A stretch of DNA of 57,118 bases from Saccharothrix sp. NRRL B-16314 (GTDB lineage Bacteria > Actinomycetota > Actinomycetes > Mycobacteriales > Pseudonocardiaceae): contig NZ_JNXC01000053.1 in assembly GCF_000716595.1 (NCBI RefSeq), forward strand, positions 1-57,118, read 5' to 3'. The stretch's first letter is position 1, and every line of letters starts with the position of its first letter. The translations under genes and the position numbers were made by a program. Positions 22,952-31,484 of the stretch are shown one piece after another. The notes beneath the pieces are model-generated. The model saw nothing but the letters and a program-made list of their open reading frames with translations, was not told where the DNA came from and searched no databases.

Positions 22952-25780
22952 TCAGGGCAGGACCCACTTCTGGTTGGCGCCGTCGGAGCAGTCCCAGATG
23001 TGCAGCACCGTGCCGTCGGCGCTGCTGCTCCCCGCCGCGTCCAGGCAACGCCCCGACTGCGGGTTCCGCACCGTCCCGTCGGACCGCGGAACCCACTGCT
23101 GGGCGCCGGTGCCGTTGCACGTCCACAACTGCGTCACCGTGCCATTCGCCGTGCCACCGCGCTGGATGTCGAGGCACTTCCCGAGCGCTCGCAGCGAGCC
23201 GTCCGCGGACGCGGTCCACTGCTGGGCAGCGGTGCCGTTGCACGTCCAGAGCTGCACCTTCGCCCCGTCGGCCGTGCTGCCGCCGCTCACGTCCACGCAC
23301 TTGCCACCCAGACCGGTGATCCGGCCGGTGCGCGCGCCCGTGGTGAAGGTCAACTCGTCGACGTCGAACAACGAGCCCGCGCCGCCCTTGAACACCAGGT
23401 AGAGCGTGGTCGTGCCGGCGGGCCGGCCGGTCAGCGCGGTGGTGACGTCGGTGAACGTCTCCCAGCCGCCCGTGACCGGCACGGCGACCGAGCCGAGCAG
23501 CGTGCCGCCCGCCGACCCGGACCGCACTTCGATGGTGCCACCGGCACCCGCCGAGGACACCCGCGCGGTGAACGACGTCGCGTCGGCGAGCACGTAGGGC
23601 TGGAACGCGATCCAGTCGCCGTTGTCGATGTGGCCGACGGTCTTGCCGCCGTGCGCCGGACCGTGGTCGACGACCTGCGTGCCGCTGGAGGTGCCGTGGT
23701 GCTCGGCCTGCCGGGTCTTCGGCTGGGTCACGTTCTGCGCGTGCGTGGTGATGCCGCCGGTGTCGGTGTACTCGGCGTCCCACACCCCGAAGATGTTGGC
23801 GTTGGGGTCGTGCTCACCGTCCTGCGGCGTCTGGACCGTCCCCGAGCACCCCGTCGCCTCGGTCAGCTTGTGGCCGTGCGAGTCGTGCCCCAGGACGTAG
23901 CTGAGCTTGACCCTGGCGCAGTCGATCGTGCCGTCCTCCGGGTCGGTGACGGTGATCCGGAACGGCACCGCGTCCCCGAAGGAGAACAGCTGCCCGTTCT
24001 GCGGCAGGTGCAACGTGACCGTCGGCGCCGTGTTGCCCACGGTGATCTGCACGCTCGCCGTGGCGGTCCGACCGGTGCTGTCGGTCACGGTCAGCGTGGC
24101 GGTGTAGGCGCCGTTGCCCGAGTAGGTGTGCTGCGGGTTGGCCGCCGTCGACGTGCCGCCGTCGCCGAAGTTCCACGCGAACGTGATCGGGTCGCCGTCC
24201 GGGTCGGACGAACCGGCGGAGCTGAATGCCACGCTCAGCGGAGCCGCGCCGGAGGTCTTGTCCGCGGCGGCCTTGGCGATCGGCGCGAAGCCGCCCGACA
24301 CGTGCTCGATCCGGTACAGCGCCGAGTTCGCGTCACCGCTGAACCAGCCGGTGCCGTAGTCCAGCACGTAGAGCGCGCCGTCGGGGCCGAACGCCAGGTC
24401 CATCACCTGGGTCCCGGTCCAGGGGAAGTCGGCGATGGCGCCCGGCGTGCCGTTGTCGTTGACGGAAATGTCCTTGATCCAGCGCCGGCCGAACTCAGCG
24501 CCGAAGAAGTGACCGTCGTAGGACTGCGGGAACTTGACCGCCGAGTTCAGGTTCGGGTTGTACCGGTAGACCGGGCCGCCCATCGGCGACTCGCTGCCGC
24601 AGCCGAACGCCGCCAGAGAGCAGCCGTCGTACTTGATCCAGGCCGCCTTGGCCGCCGGCAGCGACGCCAAGCCGGTGTTGCGCGGCGAGTTGTTCACCGG
24701 CCCGCCCGCGCAGTTGTACTTCGCACCGGAGACACCGGTGGCGAAGTCGTAATCGTTGTAGGTCTCGGCGGTGGTGTTGGACCCGGTGCAGTACGGCCAG
24801 CCGTAGAAGCCGGGGCCGGTCACGCGGTTGAACTCGACCTGGCCCGCCGGCCCGCGCGCGGGGTTCGTCGAGCCCGCGTCCGGGCCGTAGTCGCCGAGGT
24901 AGACGACGCCGGTCGCCTTGTCCACGGTGAACCGGAACGGGTTGCGGAAACCCATCGCGTAGATCTCGGGCCGGGTCTTGGACGTGCCCGGCGCGAACAT
25001 GTTGCCGGTGGGGATGGAGTAGCCGCCGTCGGCGTTGACCTTGATCCGGAGCAGCTTGCCGCGCAGGTCGTTGGTGTTGCCGGCGGTGCGCTGGGCGTCG
25101 AAGGCGGGGTTGCGGCTGGCGCGCTCGTCGAGCGGGCTGTAACCGTCGGACGCGAACGGGTTGCTGTCGTCGCCGGTGCTCAGGTAGAGGTTCCCGGCGG
25201 CGTCGAAGTCGATGTCACCGCCCACGTGGCAGCACGTGCCGCGGCTGGCGGGCACGTCCAGCACCGCCTTCTCGCTGGCCTGGTCGATCGTGCCGTCCGC
25301 GTTCAGCACGAACCGGGACAGCCGGTTGACCCCGTTCCACGCCGAGAAGTCGGTGCCGTCGGAGGGCGCGTCACCGGCCGGGGTGGACAACGGGGGCGCG
25401 TAGTACAGGTAGACGTGGCGGTTGGTCGCGAAGTTCGGGTCGGCCGCGATGCCCTGCAAGCCCTCCTCGTCGTGGGAGTACACGGTGACCTTGCCGGAGA
25501 CCTTGGTGTTGCCGGCGGCGTCGGTGAACCGGATGGTGCCGTCCCTGGAGGTGTGCAGCACCGACCGGTCGGGGAGCACGGTCATGGAGATGGGCTCCCC
25601 CATCTCGGCGGCACCCTTGGCGAGGGTCACCTGCTGGAACGAGGCCGCCTGGGCGCCGACCCGTGCCGAAGCCGCCGAATCGGTGTGGGACGCGGCGGTC
25701 GCGGGTAGGGCGACCGCACCGGCCACCAGGAGCAGCGCGGCGGCACCGAGGCGTGCGGGCGCGCGCAGGGATGTGGTCAT
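22952..25780 (-). CDS. Secreted sugar-dehydrogenase-like propeller + PKD + CBM-like + RICIN protein
   Basis: A 942-aa protein from ATG 25780 (AAGGA upstream). After a signal peptide comes a PQQ-glucose/sorbosone-dehydrogenase-like propeller (about 40-470: SVLHTSRDGTIRF, EEGLQGIAADPNF, AMGFRNPFRFTVD, GQVEFNRVTGPGFYGWPYC). A PKD domain follows (about 475-560: SSAGSSDPDGDPITFAWNFG), then Ca-binding/CBM6-like beta domains (HGGKTVGHIDNGDWIAF). A complete RICIN domain (about 815-942: GGKCVDVSGG, GKCLDIQRGG, SGRCLDAAG) closes the protein at NQKWVLP. It is the intact reference for the two damaged neighbours. Probably acts extracellularly on a sugar polymer. Cofactor residues were not verified. Confidence 0.85.
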   Translation of the reverse strand: MTTSLRAPARLGAAALLLVAGAVALPATAASHTDSAASARVGAQAASFQQVTLAKGAAEMGEPISMTVLPDRSVLHTSRDGTIRFTDAAGNTKVSGKVTVYSHDEEGLQGIAADPNFATNRHVYLYYAPPLSTPAGDAPSDGTDFSAWNGVNRLSRFVLNADGTIDQASEKAVLDVPASRGTCCHVGGDIDFDAAGNLYLSTGDDSNPFASDGYSPLDERASRNPAFDAQRTAGNTNDLRGKLLRIKVNADGGYSIPTGNMFAPGTSKTRPEIYAMGFRNPFRFTVDKATGVVYLGDYGPDAGSTNPARGPAGQVEFNRVTGPGFYGWPYCTGSNTTAETYNDYDFATGVSGAKYNCAGGPVNNSPRNTGLASLPAAKAAWIKYDGCSLAAFGCGSESPMGGPVYRYNPNLNSAVKFPQSYDGHFFGAEFGRRWIKDISVNDNGTPGAIADFPWTGTQVMDLAFGPDGALYVLDYGTGWFSGDANSALYRIEHVSGGFAPIAKAAADKTSGAAPLSVAFSSAGSSDPDGDPITFAWNFGDGGTSTAANPQHTYSGNGAYTATLTVTDSTGRTATASVQITVGNTAPTVTLHLPQNGQLFSFGDAVPFRITVTDPEDGTIDCARVKLSYVLGHDSHGHKLTEATGCSGTVQTPQDGEHDPNANIFGVWDAEYTDTGGITTHAQNVTQPKTRQAEHHGTSSGTQVVDHGPAHGGKTVGHIDNGDWIAFQPYVLADATSFTARVSSAGAGGTIEVRSGSAGGTLLGSVAVPVTGGWETFTDVTTALTGRPAGTTTLYLVFKGGAGSLFDVDELTFTTGARTGRITGLGGKCVDVSGGSTADGAKVQLWTCNGTAAQQWTASADGSLRALGKCLDIQRGGTANGTVTQLWTCNGTGAQQWVPRSDGTVRNPQSGRCLDAAGSSSADGTVLHIWDCSDGANQKWVLP

Positions 25781-25886
25781 CGTGACGACGTCCTTCCGAA
25801 CTTCGCTGTCCGACAGGGGGTCAGGGGTCACCGGACGGGGGTTCGCCGGCCGGCGGGGTGACCGGCGAACCCTCAGGACCGTCGAC
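25781..25886. other. Short spacer before the propeller/PKD gene
   Basis: It contains the SD of the propeller/PKD/RICIN gene and otherwise only GC-rich sequence, with CCGGCCGGCGGGG and its complement-like partner forming weak hairpins. Together with the RICIN remnant it makes up the 357-base gap between two operon genes. No promoter is evident, so the operon is probably read through. Confidence 0.35.
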
Positions 25887-26139
25887 TCAGGGCAGGACCC
25901 ACTTCTGGTTGACGCCGTTGACGCAGTCCCAGATGTGCAGCACCGTGCCGTCGGCGCTGCTGACACCGGCCGCGTCCAGGCAACGCCCGGACTGCGGGTT
26001 CCGCAGCGTGCCGTCAGCCTGCGGCGCCCACTGCTGGGAACCGGTGCCGTTGCACGTCCACAACTGCGTCACCGTGCCGTTCACCGTGCCACCGAGCTTC
26101 ACGTCCAGGCACTTCCCCAACGCGCGGATCGTGCCGTCA
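25887..26139 (-). pseudogene. Out-of-frame RICIN (CBM13) remnant after the PA14 propeller gene
   Basis: A second 253-base RICIN half-domain (GKCLDVKLGGTVNGT, LWTCNGTGSQQW, SGRCLDAAG, LHIWDCVNGVNQKWVLP, stop at 25887). It is nearly identical to 21463-21715: roughly the first 100 transcribed bases match completely, then differences accumulate. The upstream gene terminates at TGA 26137-26139, which is created by joining its reading frame to this block in the wrong frame. Confidence 0.75.
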
Positions 26140-28056
26140 GTGCACCACGCGTCCGCTCTGGAGGCCGGACAGCATGACGGTGACCTTCTTCCGGTCGGCC
26201 GACGGCGTCGCCGAGACCACCGTCAACGCCTGCTGGTCGATCTTCGGGCCGCCGTAGGCCGCGGTCGGCTGGTAGCGCCACTGCGTCGCCCGGTACTTGG
26301 TGACCAGGTCCTGCGCCGTCTGGGTCGACAGCGGTTGCGTGTACTCCAGCTCGAAGCCGCCCTTGACCGCGCGCATCGCGACGATGTCGAACGCCTCCGC
26401 GCCGTTGGGGGTCAGCTTCTGCAAGCCGAACTCGAGCTTGCCCGGCTGCCCCCAGTTGCCGCCCGCGCCGATGCCACCGGTGTAGATGGCGCCGTCCGGA
26501 CCGAGGCTGATCCGGTTCACCCCCGCCTCGAGCCCTTGCGTCATGCGGAACACGGCGCCCTGGTACTCGCCGTTGACCTTCTCCAGGAAACCGCGTTGCA
26601 GGCCGCCGTAGGTGACGTCGCCGAAGACCATCTGCCCCGCGAACGGACCCGTGGTCAGCTGCACCGGGTTGCTCGGCGAGTTCGCGATCTCGTTCTGCGG
26701 CAACCAGAGCACCGGCGCGGTGACCGGCCGGGTGTCGAACGGGCCGTCGGGGTTCGTGTAGTGGTTGAAGAAGCGGTCCTGCTTGATGTGCACCAGCTTC
26801 GAGGACGGCAGCCAGCCGCCCTGGTTGTCGGTGACGAAGATGCCGCCCTCCGGACCCCAGCCGATGCCGTGCGGCGTGCGCAGCCCACCGGCGATGTAGG
26901 AGACGGCGCCGGTGTTCTTGTCCACCTTGATCGTGGTGCCGCGGTTCGGCGCCGGCTGCGGGTCGGTCGTCGCGCCGCCGTAGTTGATCGCCACGGACAG
27001 GTTGAGGTAGAAGGACCCGTCCTGGTAGAGCATCCCGAAGGCGAACTCGTGGAAGTTGCCGCCGAACGGCCAGGTCGCCACCGCGCGGACGTTGTCGGTC
27101 ACCCAGTCGCCGTTGGTGTCGTTCAGCTCGGTCAGCCGGTGCTTCTCCGACACGTAGAGCTTGCCGTCGACGTACTTGATCCCCATCGGCTCCTTGAGGC
27201 CACTGGCGATCTTCAAGGTCCGCACCTGCGTCGGGCTCGTGGCGCCGGTGACGTTGCTCAGCAGGTGGACCTCACCCAGCTGGTTGTTCGAGCCTCCCCA
27301 GGTGGTGATCGCCAGCCGGCCGTCCGGCAGCCAGTCCATGCCGCTGACCTGTGGCTGGAACCCGGTCGGACGCAGGTTCGCCAGGGTGAAACCGGGGTGC
27401 ACGCCGGTCAGCGGCAGGCCGTCACCCGGTGTGTCGCCGGCGGCCTCGCAGTCCTTCCGCCCGGGAGCGGTCACCCGCACCACGCCCGCGTCGGTGCTCA
27501 GCGCGGAGTTCGGCACGGTGCTGAACCCGGTCGCGCCGGGTGGCTGCCACTGCAGGGTGACCTGCTGACCGCCACCGGCGTCGAAGTGGTCGATCCGCAG
27601 CGAGTGGTAGCCCTGGCCCAGTTGGATCGAGCCGTCCTTCGCGGTGGCTCCGTGCAGCCCGTCGTGGTCGACGACCACCGCGTTGTCGATCCGGAGCCGG
27701 GCTCCGTCGTCGCTGGTGAGGCGGAAGGCGTGGATGCCTGCCGTGGTGATGTTGATGTTGCCCGTGACCTCGGACAGGAAGTTGTCGCCGAGGCCGAAGT
27801 CCGCGGTGGCGGTCCAGTCGATCGTCGGCATCAGCTTGTCGATGTTGGGCGTCTGGCCGGTCTTCAACGTGCAGAGTCTGGTCAGGGCGGTCTGGAGGTC
27901 GTAGACCCGGAGCGTCACCCCTGGTTCCTGGGGTGGCGGTGCGGCGGCTTGCGCGGGCGCGGCGACGGAGGTGAACGCGGTGGTGATCAGCGCGGCGGCT
28001 GAGAAGAACGAGCCGGTGGTCCGGGACCACCGGCTCTTCCGGGCAGGGAACGGCAT
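26137..28056 (-). CDS. Secreted PA14 + sugar-dehydrogenase-like propeller protein, C-terminally truncated
   Basis: A 639-aa protein from ATG 28056 (AAGGGAG upstream). The signal peptide ends near AQAAAPPPQ. A PA14 domain (about 45-170: DFGLGDNFLSEVTGNINITT, HAFRLTSDDGARLRIDNAVV, GYHSLRIDHFDAGGGQQV) is followed by a soluble glucose/sorbosone-dehydrogenase-like propeller (about 210-635: PQVSGMDWLPDGRLAI, GLKEPMGIKYVDGKLYV, GLRTPHGIGWGPEGGIF, MVFGDVTYGGLQRGF). It ends LSGLQSGRVVH, where relatives usually continue. The break coincides with the RICIN block. First gene of the C-B-A operon. Sugar oxidation or PA14 carbohydrate binding is inferred from the domains. Confidence 0.8.
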   Translation of the reverse strand: MPFPARKSRWSRTTGSFFSAAALITTAFTSVAAPAQAAAPPPQEPGVTLRVYDLQTALTRLCTLKTGQTPNIDKLMPTIDWTATADFGLGDNFLSEVTGNINITTAGIHAFRLTSDDGARLRIDNAVVVDHDGLHGATAKDGSIQLGQGYHSLRIDHFDAGGGQQVTLQWQPPGATGFSTVPNSALSTDAGVVRVTAPGRKDCEAAGDTPGDGLPLTGVHPGFTLANLRPTGFQPQVSGMDWLPDGRLAITTWGGSNNQLGEVHLLSNVTGATSPTQVRTLKIASGLKEPMGIKYVDGKLYVSEKHRLTELNDTNGDWVTDNVRAVATWPFGGNFHEFAFGMLYQDGSFYLNLSVAINYGGATTDPQPAPNRGTTIKVDKNTGAVSYIAGGLRTPHGIGWGPEGGIFVTDNQGGWLPSSKLVHIKQDRFFNHYTNPDGPFDTRPVTAPVLWLPQNEIANSPSNPVQLTTGPFAGQMVFGDVTYGGLQRGFLEKVNGEYQGAVFRMTQGLEAGVNRISLGPDGAIYTGGIGAGGNWGQPGKLEFGLQKLTPNGAEAFDIVAMRAVKGGFELEYTQPLSTQTAQDLVTKYRATQWRYQPTAAYGGPKIDQQALTVVSATPSADRKKVTVMLSGLQSGRVVH

Positions 28057-28527
28057 GGCGGTGTTCTCCCTTGGATGGGCGAGTGAGCAGGGACCCGACT
28101 CGGCAAGGGGTGTGGTGGAGCAGGTGCTCCAGAGCTGGTGTTGTTGCTCAGGTCACATCGGCGACGTGAACGTAAGCCTACTTTTGTACAGCGTCAACGA
28201 AAGAGTGTTCAAGATAGACAAAAGTGCCCTGAATGGCGGCGAAACCTTAGGGCGTTCGGCGCTGCGACGTCGCCGACCCGGCCCTCGGCGCGCTCGTCCG
28301 CTCAAGGTTGTTCGAGGGCACGCCAACGAGGCCGACATCGGTTCGATGTCGACCTCGCGGCGAACTGTGCCGATCGCGGTCAGCGCACCGTCGGATGCCC
28401 CTCAGGCATACGGCGAACGGTAAGAACCGTAACGGCGGGTATCGATCAAAAGGTACGGCATTTCTGGCAGGTACCGGTCAGATGTGGTGCGCCCGGCCTC
28501 CCTGACCCGTGATGTCCACGGTGCGCG
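28057..28527. promoter_or_regulatory. AT-richer control region upstream of the PA14 operon, with inverted repeat
   Basis: This 471-base gap contains no convincing gene. Around 28170-28235 it becomes much richer in A/T than the surroundings. ACTTTTGT (28180-28187) and ACAAAAGT (28218-28225) form a perfect 8-bp inverted repeat with a 30-bp spacer. It probably holds the promoter and operator of the PA14 operon. The remainder (28240-28500) is unremarkable GC-rich sequence, with imperfect hairpins near 28500. Confidence 0.45.
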
Positions 28528-28950
28528 TCACCACCACACGGTGGAGTTGCCCGCGGTGCAGGTCCCGTTCGGGTCGACCACGTAGCACGCGCGGAAGGCG
28601 CGATTCGCGTTCGTGCTCGTCGGGTAGGCCTGCGTGTAGTTGCGGTGGCCCGCGGTGTAGGTGGAGAAGTCGTCCGCGACCCGGTCGCCGTTCAGGTCGA
28701 CTTCGAAGCGGATGAACTCCGGCCCGGTGAAGTTGAGGATCCGCCCCCAGCCGTACTGCACCCCACTGCAGTAGCCGTAGCGGACCTGGACGGTCCGGTT
28801 GTCGACCGTGCGCGCCACCGCCGTCTGCGGGTTGGCGCACGTCGCCGGGTCGCTCACCCACGGAGGCGCGGCTGCGGCCGTCCCACCGATCAGCACGGTG
28901 CTCGCGGCAGCGGTCGCCAGGCTCGCCACGATCTTCGTCGTCTTCCTCAT
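28528..28950 (-). CDS. Small secreted protein of unknown function
   Basis: A 140-aa protein from ATG 28950 with AAGGGGA upstream. A signal peptide (KIVASLATAAASTVLIGG, cleavage near AAAAPPW) leads to a mature domain of about 112 residues with four Cys (DPATCANPQT, YGYCSGVQYGWG, FRACYVVD, NGTCTAGNS), consistent with two disulfides. It includes GRILNFTGPEFIRFEVDLNG and ends in TVWW. I do not recognise a family. It stands alone, between the PA14 operon promoter region and the P-loop kinase. Confidence 0.75.
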   Translation of the reverse strand: MRKTTKIVASLATAAASTVLIGGTAAAAPPWVSDPATCANPQTAVARTVDNRTVQVRYGYCSGVQYGWGRILNFTGPEFIRFEVDLNGDRVADDFSTYTAGHRNYTQAYPTSTNANRAFRACYVVDPNGTCTAGNSTVWW

Positions 28951-29203
28951 CGCTGTCCCCTTGTCGCCTGTTCAACGGACACGGTCGGCGCTCCCGCCCC
29001 GATCTGCGATCACGTCGCGGCTCCAGCACGTCCGGCCGGAAACGGAATCCGGCCCGAGGCCGTGCGCATCGCCAAGCGGTGTCGGTGTCCGGCACGCCTC
29101 GGTGTCGTCACTCCCCGCCGACACGAGCACCCCCGCCGGCTGTCCATCGTCCCACCTCGCGCGAAGGCGGGCACCAACTCGTCCGGGTGAAGGTTTGCCG
29201 TGG

Positions 29204-29863
29204 TCAGGACGCTGTACGTGGTAGCCGGGTGGTCGGGAACCCGAACGCCCGCGTCACCCGCTCGATCAGGTGGTCTTCGGTCGTCGAGGTGTCGACGTCG
29301 ATCACGGTCAGGTCCAAGGCCCGCGCGTCGTCGCGGAGGCGCTCGGTGAACATCCGGTCCCGGTCGAGCAGGTTGCGCAGGGCCCGCTCCGGGTCGCCGG
29401 TCCGCCGGGGTATGTCCCACAGCGTGCCCCGGCCGCGGAACGCCGCCTCGCGGAAGTCGGGCGTCGGCAACAGCCAGACCGCCTGACCGGGCTCGACGAG
29501 GTGGGGCCGCACGAGGTGCGGCAGCAGCCGGAAACCCTCCACGAGCACACCGGTTCCCGCCGGGAGGCGGAGGAGGTCTTCGACGATGAGGCCGAAACCC
29601 TCGCCCCGGAACCAGTGGAACGTCTCCAGCATGGCCTCCGGCGAGCGGTCGACCCACCGCTCGTCCATGTCCATGTCCGCGAACCGGCGCAGGAAAGGCG
29701 CGTCCTCCGGTGTGCAGCGGGCGGCGTGGTCCGACATCACGTCGTCCGTCGCGTAGAGGTGCAGGCCGTGCCGCTCCGCGATGCGGCGGGCGATGGTCGA
29801 CTTGCCCGCGCCGCTGCCGCCGCCGAGCCAGCGGACGCGGCGGAGCCGGTCGGCCAAGTCCAC
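29204..29863 (-). CDS. P-loop nucleotide/small-molecule kinase-like protein
   Basis: A 219-aa soluble protein from GTG 29863. Walker A is WLGGGSGAGKSTIARRIA (about residue 12). Further blocks are HLYATDDVMSDHAARC, the hydrophobic strand GVLVEGFRLLPHL and the lid-like DIPRRTGDPERALRNLLDRD. This resembles adenylate-kinase/shikimate-kinase-type P-loop kinases and uncharacterised actinobacterial relatives. The substrate cannot be read from the sequence. No operon partner; the LacI gene follows upstream on the same strand after 81 bases. Confidence 0.7.
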   Translation of the reverse strand: MDLADRLRRVRWLGGGSGAGKSTIARRIAERHGLHLYATDDVMSDHAARCTPEDAPFLRRFADMDMDERWVDRSPEAMLETFHWFRGEGFGLIVEDLLRLPAGTGVLVEGFRLLPHLVRPHLVEPGQAVWLLPTPDFREAAFRGRGTLWDIPRRTGDPERALRNLLDRDRMFTERLRDDARALDLTVIDVDTSTTEDHLIERVTRAFGFPTTRLPRTAS

Positions 29864-29944
29864 GGTTTCCGCGTGCCTCTCCTGTCGGTCGGCGTGCGTC
29901 CAGGCCGCTTCGAGCGTACGGGTGATCGGACAGCCGTTGCCGGC

Positions 29945-30961
29945 TCAGTCGGACGGCGGTCGGACGCTGTCCCGCGACACGAGCGTCGGCTCGGAAGTGC
30001 GCCGGACGTCGTCGACCACGTTCCCGTCGAGCTGCGCCATCAGCAGGTCCAGGGCATCCCGGGCGACGGCGCCGAAGTCCGGTCGGACGGTGGTCAGCGG
30101 CGGGATGAAGTAGGCGGCCTCGGGCACGTCGTCGAAGCCGACCAGGCTCACGTCGCGCGGAACCCGCTTGCCGTGCTCGCTCATCGCCCGCAGGATGCCC
30201 AGCGCCAGGTGGTCGTTCGCGGCGAAGATCGCGGTGACGTCGGGCATCCGGGCCAGCATCTGACCCGCCCGGTACCCGGAGGCGGCGCTCCAGTCCGCGG
30301 GCACCACCGGCGGCACCTCCGCACCCGCCGCCTCGAGCACCGACCGCCAGCCCTTGATCCGACCCGCGCTGTCGAACCAGTCCGGCGGTCCCGACACGTG
30401 CCACACCGTGCGGTGACCGGCCTCCAGCAGGTGACGGGTCGCCGCGACGGCGCCCGCCTCCTGGTCGACGGTCACCAGCGGGGTGGTGCGCTCGGGATCG
30501 CCGTCGACCATCACCATCGGCACGCCGGGCGGAACGGTGTCGACCGCCTCGTGCGCCGACGCGGTCGGTGCGATGACCACGATGCCCGCCACCCGCTGGT
30601 CGCGGTGCCGCTCCAGCGCGGTGGTGATCGACTCGCGGTCCAGCACGTTCACCCGGTGCGTGGTCACCACGAACCCGGCCGCCGCCGCCACCTGCTCGAA
30701 CGCCGCGAGCAAGGACGCGGGCCCGCACAGGGTCGTGTTCTGGGCCACCACCCCGACCAGCTGCGAGCGGCCGGTCACCAGCGCGCGGGCGACCCGGTTC
30801 GGGCGGTAGCCCAGCTCGTCGATCGCCGCCCGGACCCGCAGGCGCGTGCGTTCCTGGACGTACGGGTGCCCGTTGAGCACCCGCGACACCGTCTGGTGCG
30901 AGACACCGGCCAGTCTGGCGACGTCGGCCATGGCGGGCACACCCGCGGTCCTGTTCGCCAC
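29945..30961 (-). CDS. LacI-family transcriptional regulator (sugar regulon)
   Basis: A 338-aa protein from GTG 30961; the in-frame ATG 30931 is an alternative, and the open frame further upstream is not expected in LacI proteins. HTH: MADVARLAGVSHQTVSRVLN with hinge LGYRPNRVARALVTGRS. The periplasmic-binding-like core ends GFDDVPEAAYFIPPLTTVRP. It is divergent from the GH43 gene at 31485, whose promoter carries AraR-like operators and a 29-bp element. I infer it represses the arabinan/xylan genes and itself, released by a pentose or oligosaccharide. Confidence 0.9.
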   Translation of the reverse strand: MANRTAGVPAMADVARLAGVSHQTVSRVLNGHPYVQERTRLRVRAAIDELGYRPNRVARALVTGRSQLVGVVAQNTTLCGPASLLAAFEQVAAAAGFVVTTHRVNVLDRESITTALERHRDQRVAGIVVIAPTASAHEAVDTVPPGVPMVMVDGDPERTTPLVTVDQEAGAVAATRHLLEAGHRTVWHVSGPPDWFDSAGRIKGWRSVLEAAGAEVPPVVPADWSAASGYRAGQMLARMPDVTAIFAANDHLALGILRAMSEHGKRVPRDVSLVGFDDVPEAAYFIPPLTTVRPDFGAVARDALDLLMAQLDGNVVDDVRRTSEPTLVSRDSVRPPSD

Positions 30962-31088
30962 TGCCGTCCCATCTGCGTGGCATCCGCCCAACGCGTGCAC
31001 AGTCGCTTCGATCAGGAGTCCCACACTGATCGACTCCGGCCGACAACCCAATGTAGCCACGCCCTATTCAGACCGTCAACGCGCCTGT

Positions 31089-31117
31089 GCGCTAAATATT
31101 CGGGCGCAATTTTTAGC
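31089..31117. promoter_or_regulatory. 29-bp operator-like element, copy 1
   Basis: CGCTAAA (31089-31095) and TTTAGCG (31111-31117) are perfect inverted arms 15 bp apart, with a central GCG at positions 15-17 of the element. The same arrangement and length occur at 50474-50502 and 54949-54977. It lies about 130 bases upstream of the LacI start. Confidence 0.5.
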
Positions 31118-31181
31118 GACCCCAAAGCGGTCCGACCCGCCGGTCACGCAAATGTTTCGACCAGGCGTCCTACGTCGATCC

Positions 31182-31209
31182 TTGACACCCGCTGTGTTAT
31201 CGCTAACAC
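31182..31209 (+). promoter_or_regulatory. GH43 promoter with AraR-like LacI operator over the -10
   Basis: The -35 is TTGACA (31182-31187); TAACAC (31204-31209) is 16 bp downstream. GTGTTATCGCTAACAC (31194-31209) has 6-bp arms and fits, apart from its end bases, the 16-bp consensus I recall for Corynebacterium glutamicum AraR. Binding here would block RNA polymerase. Confidence 0.55.
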
Positions 31210-31348
31210 TGATCCGCAACGCAAAGCCGGCCCGCCACACCGCTCCCTGCCACCTGCGCTTCACCCGAATTCGTTGCCCCGGCGACACCAAGTGCCGTAA
31301 GGCGATACCCCTGTTCGCCGAGGCGGCATGAGGTATCCGCATTACTGC

Positions 31349-31364
31349 ATGTTAGCGATCACAT
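31349..31364. promoter_or_regulatory. AraR-like LacI operator, best match
   Basis: ATGTTAGCGATCACAT agrees at every defined position with the AraR consensus ATGTWAGCGNTNACAT as I remember it. It is 120 bases upstream of the GH43 start and 140 bases downstream of the first site, a spacing compatible with repression by DNA looping. Confidence 0.55.
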
Positions 31365-31484
31365 ACACCGCCACCCTGCTCCCTCCACCACTCAACGCGA
31401 AAGATTTCGCGTCCCCGACCCTTTCTGGGTGCACCAGTCGGTCCGTCCTCTGCGGATAGCGCACAACCGCGTCTGGAGTCGTCC

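Larger units (their letters stand above)
30962..31484. promoter_or_regulatory. Divergent control region LacI / GH43 with three operator-like sites
   Basis: This 523-base gap is AT-richer than the genes and holds no convincing coding sequence (an 88-codon minus frame at 31076-31342 has no SD or family). It contains the 29-bp element (31089-31117), a promoter TTGACA (31182-31187) with the 16-bp palindrome 31194-31209 over its -10 region, and a second 16-bp operator (31349-31364). The GH43 leader would be about 270 bases. Confidence 0.65.

Noticed and set aside
22841..25708. 955-codon plus-strand frame opposite the PKD/RICIN gene
   Set aside because: Shadow frame with low-complexity composition; the minus strand encodes clear domains.
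21463..26139. RICIN repeats as an insertion sequence or mobile element
   Set aside because: No transposase, terminal inverted repeats or target duplications; the repeated block is ordinary CBM13 coding sequence.
31076..31342. 88-codon minus-strand frame in the LacI/GH43 gap
   Set aside because: No SD, no recognisable domain, and it overlaps operators and a promoter; more likely chance.
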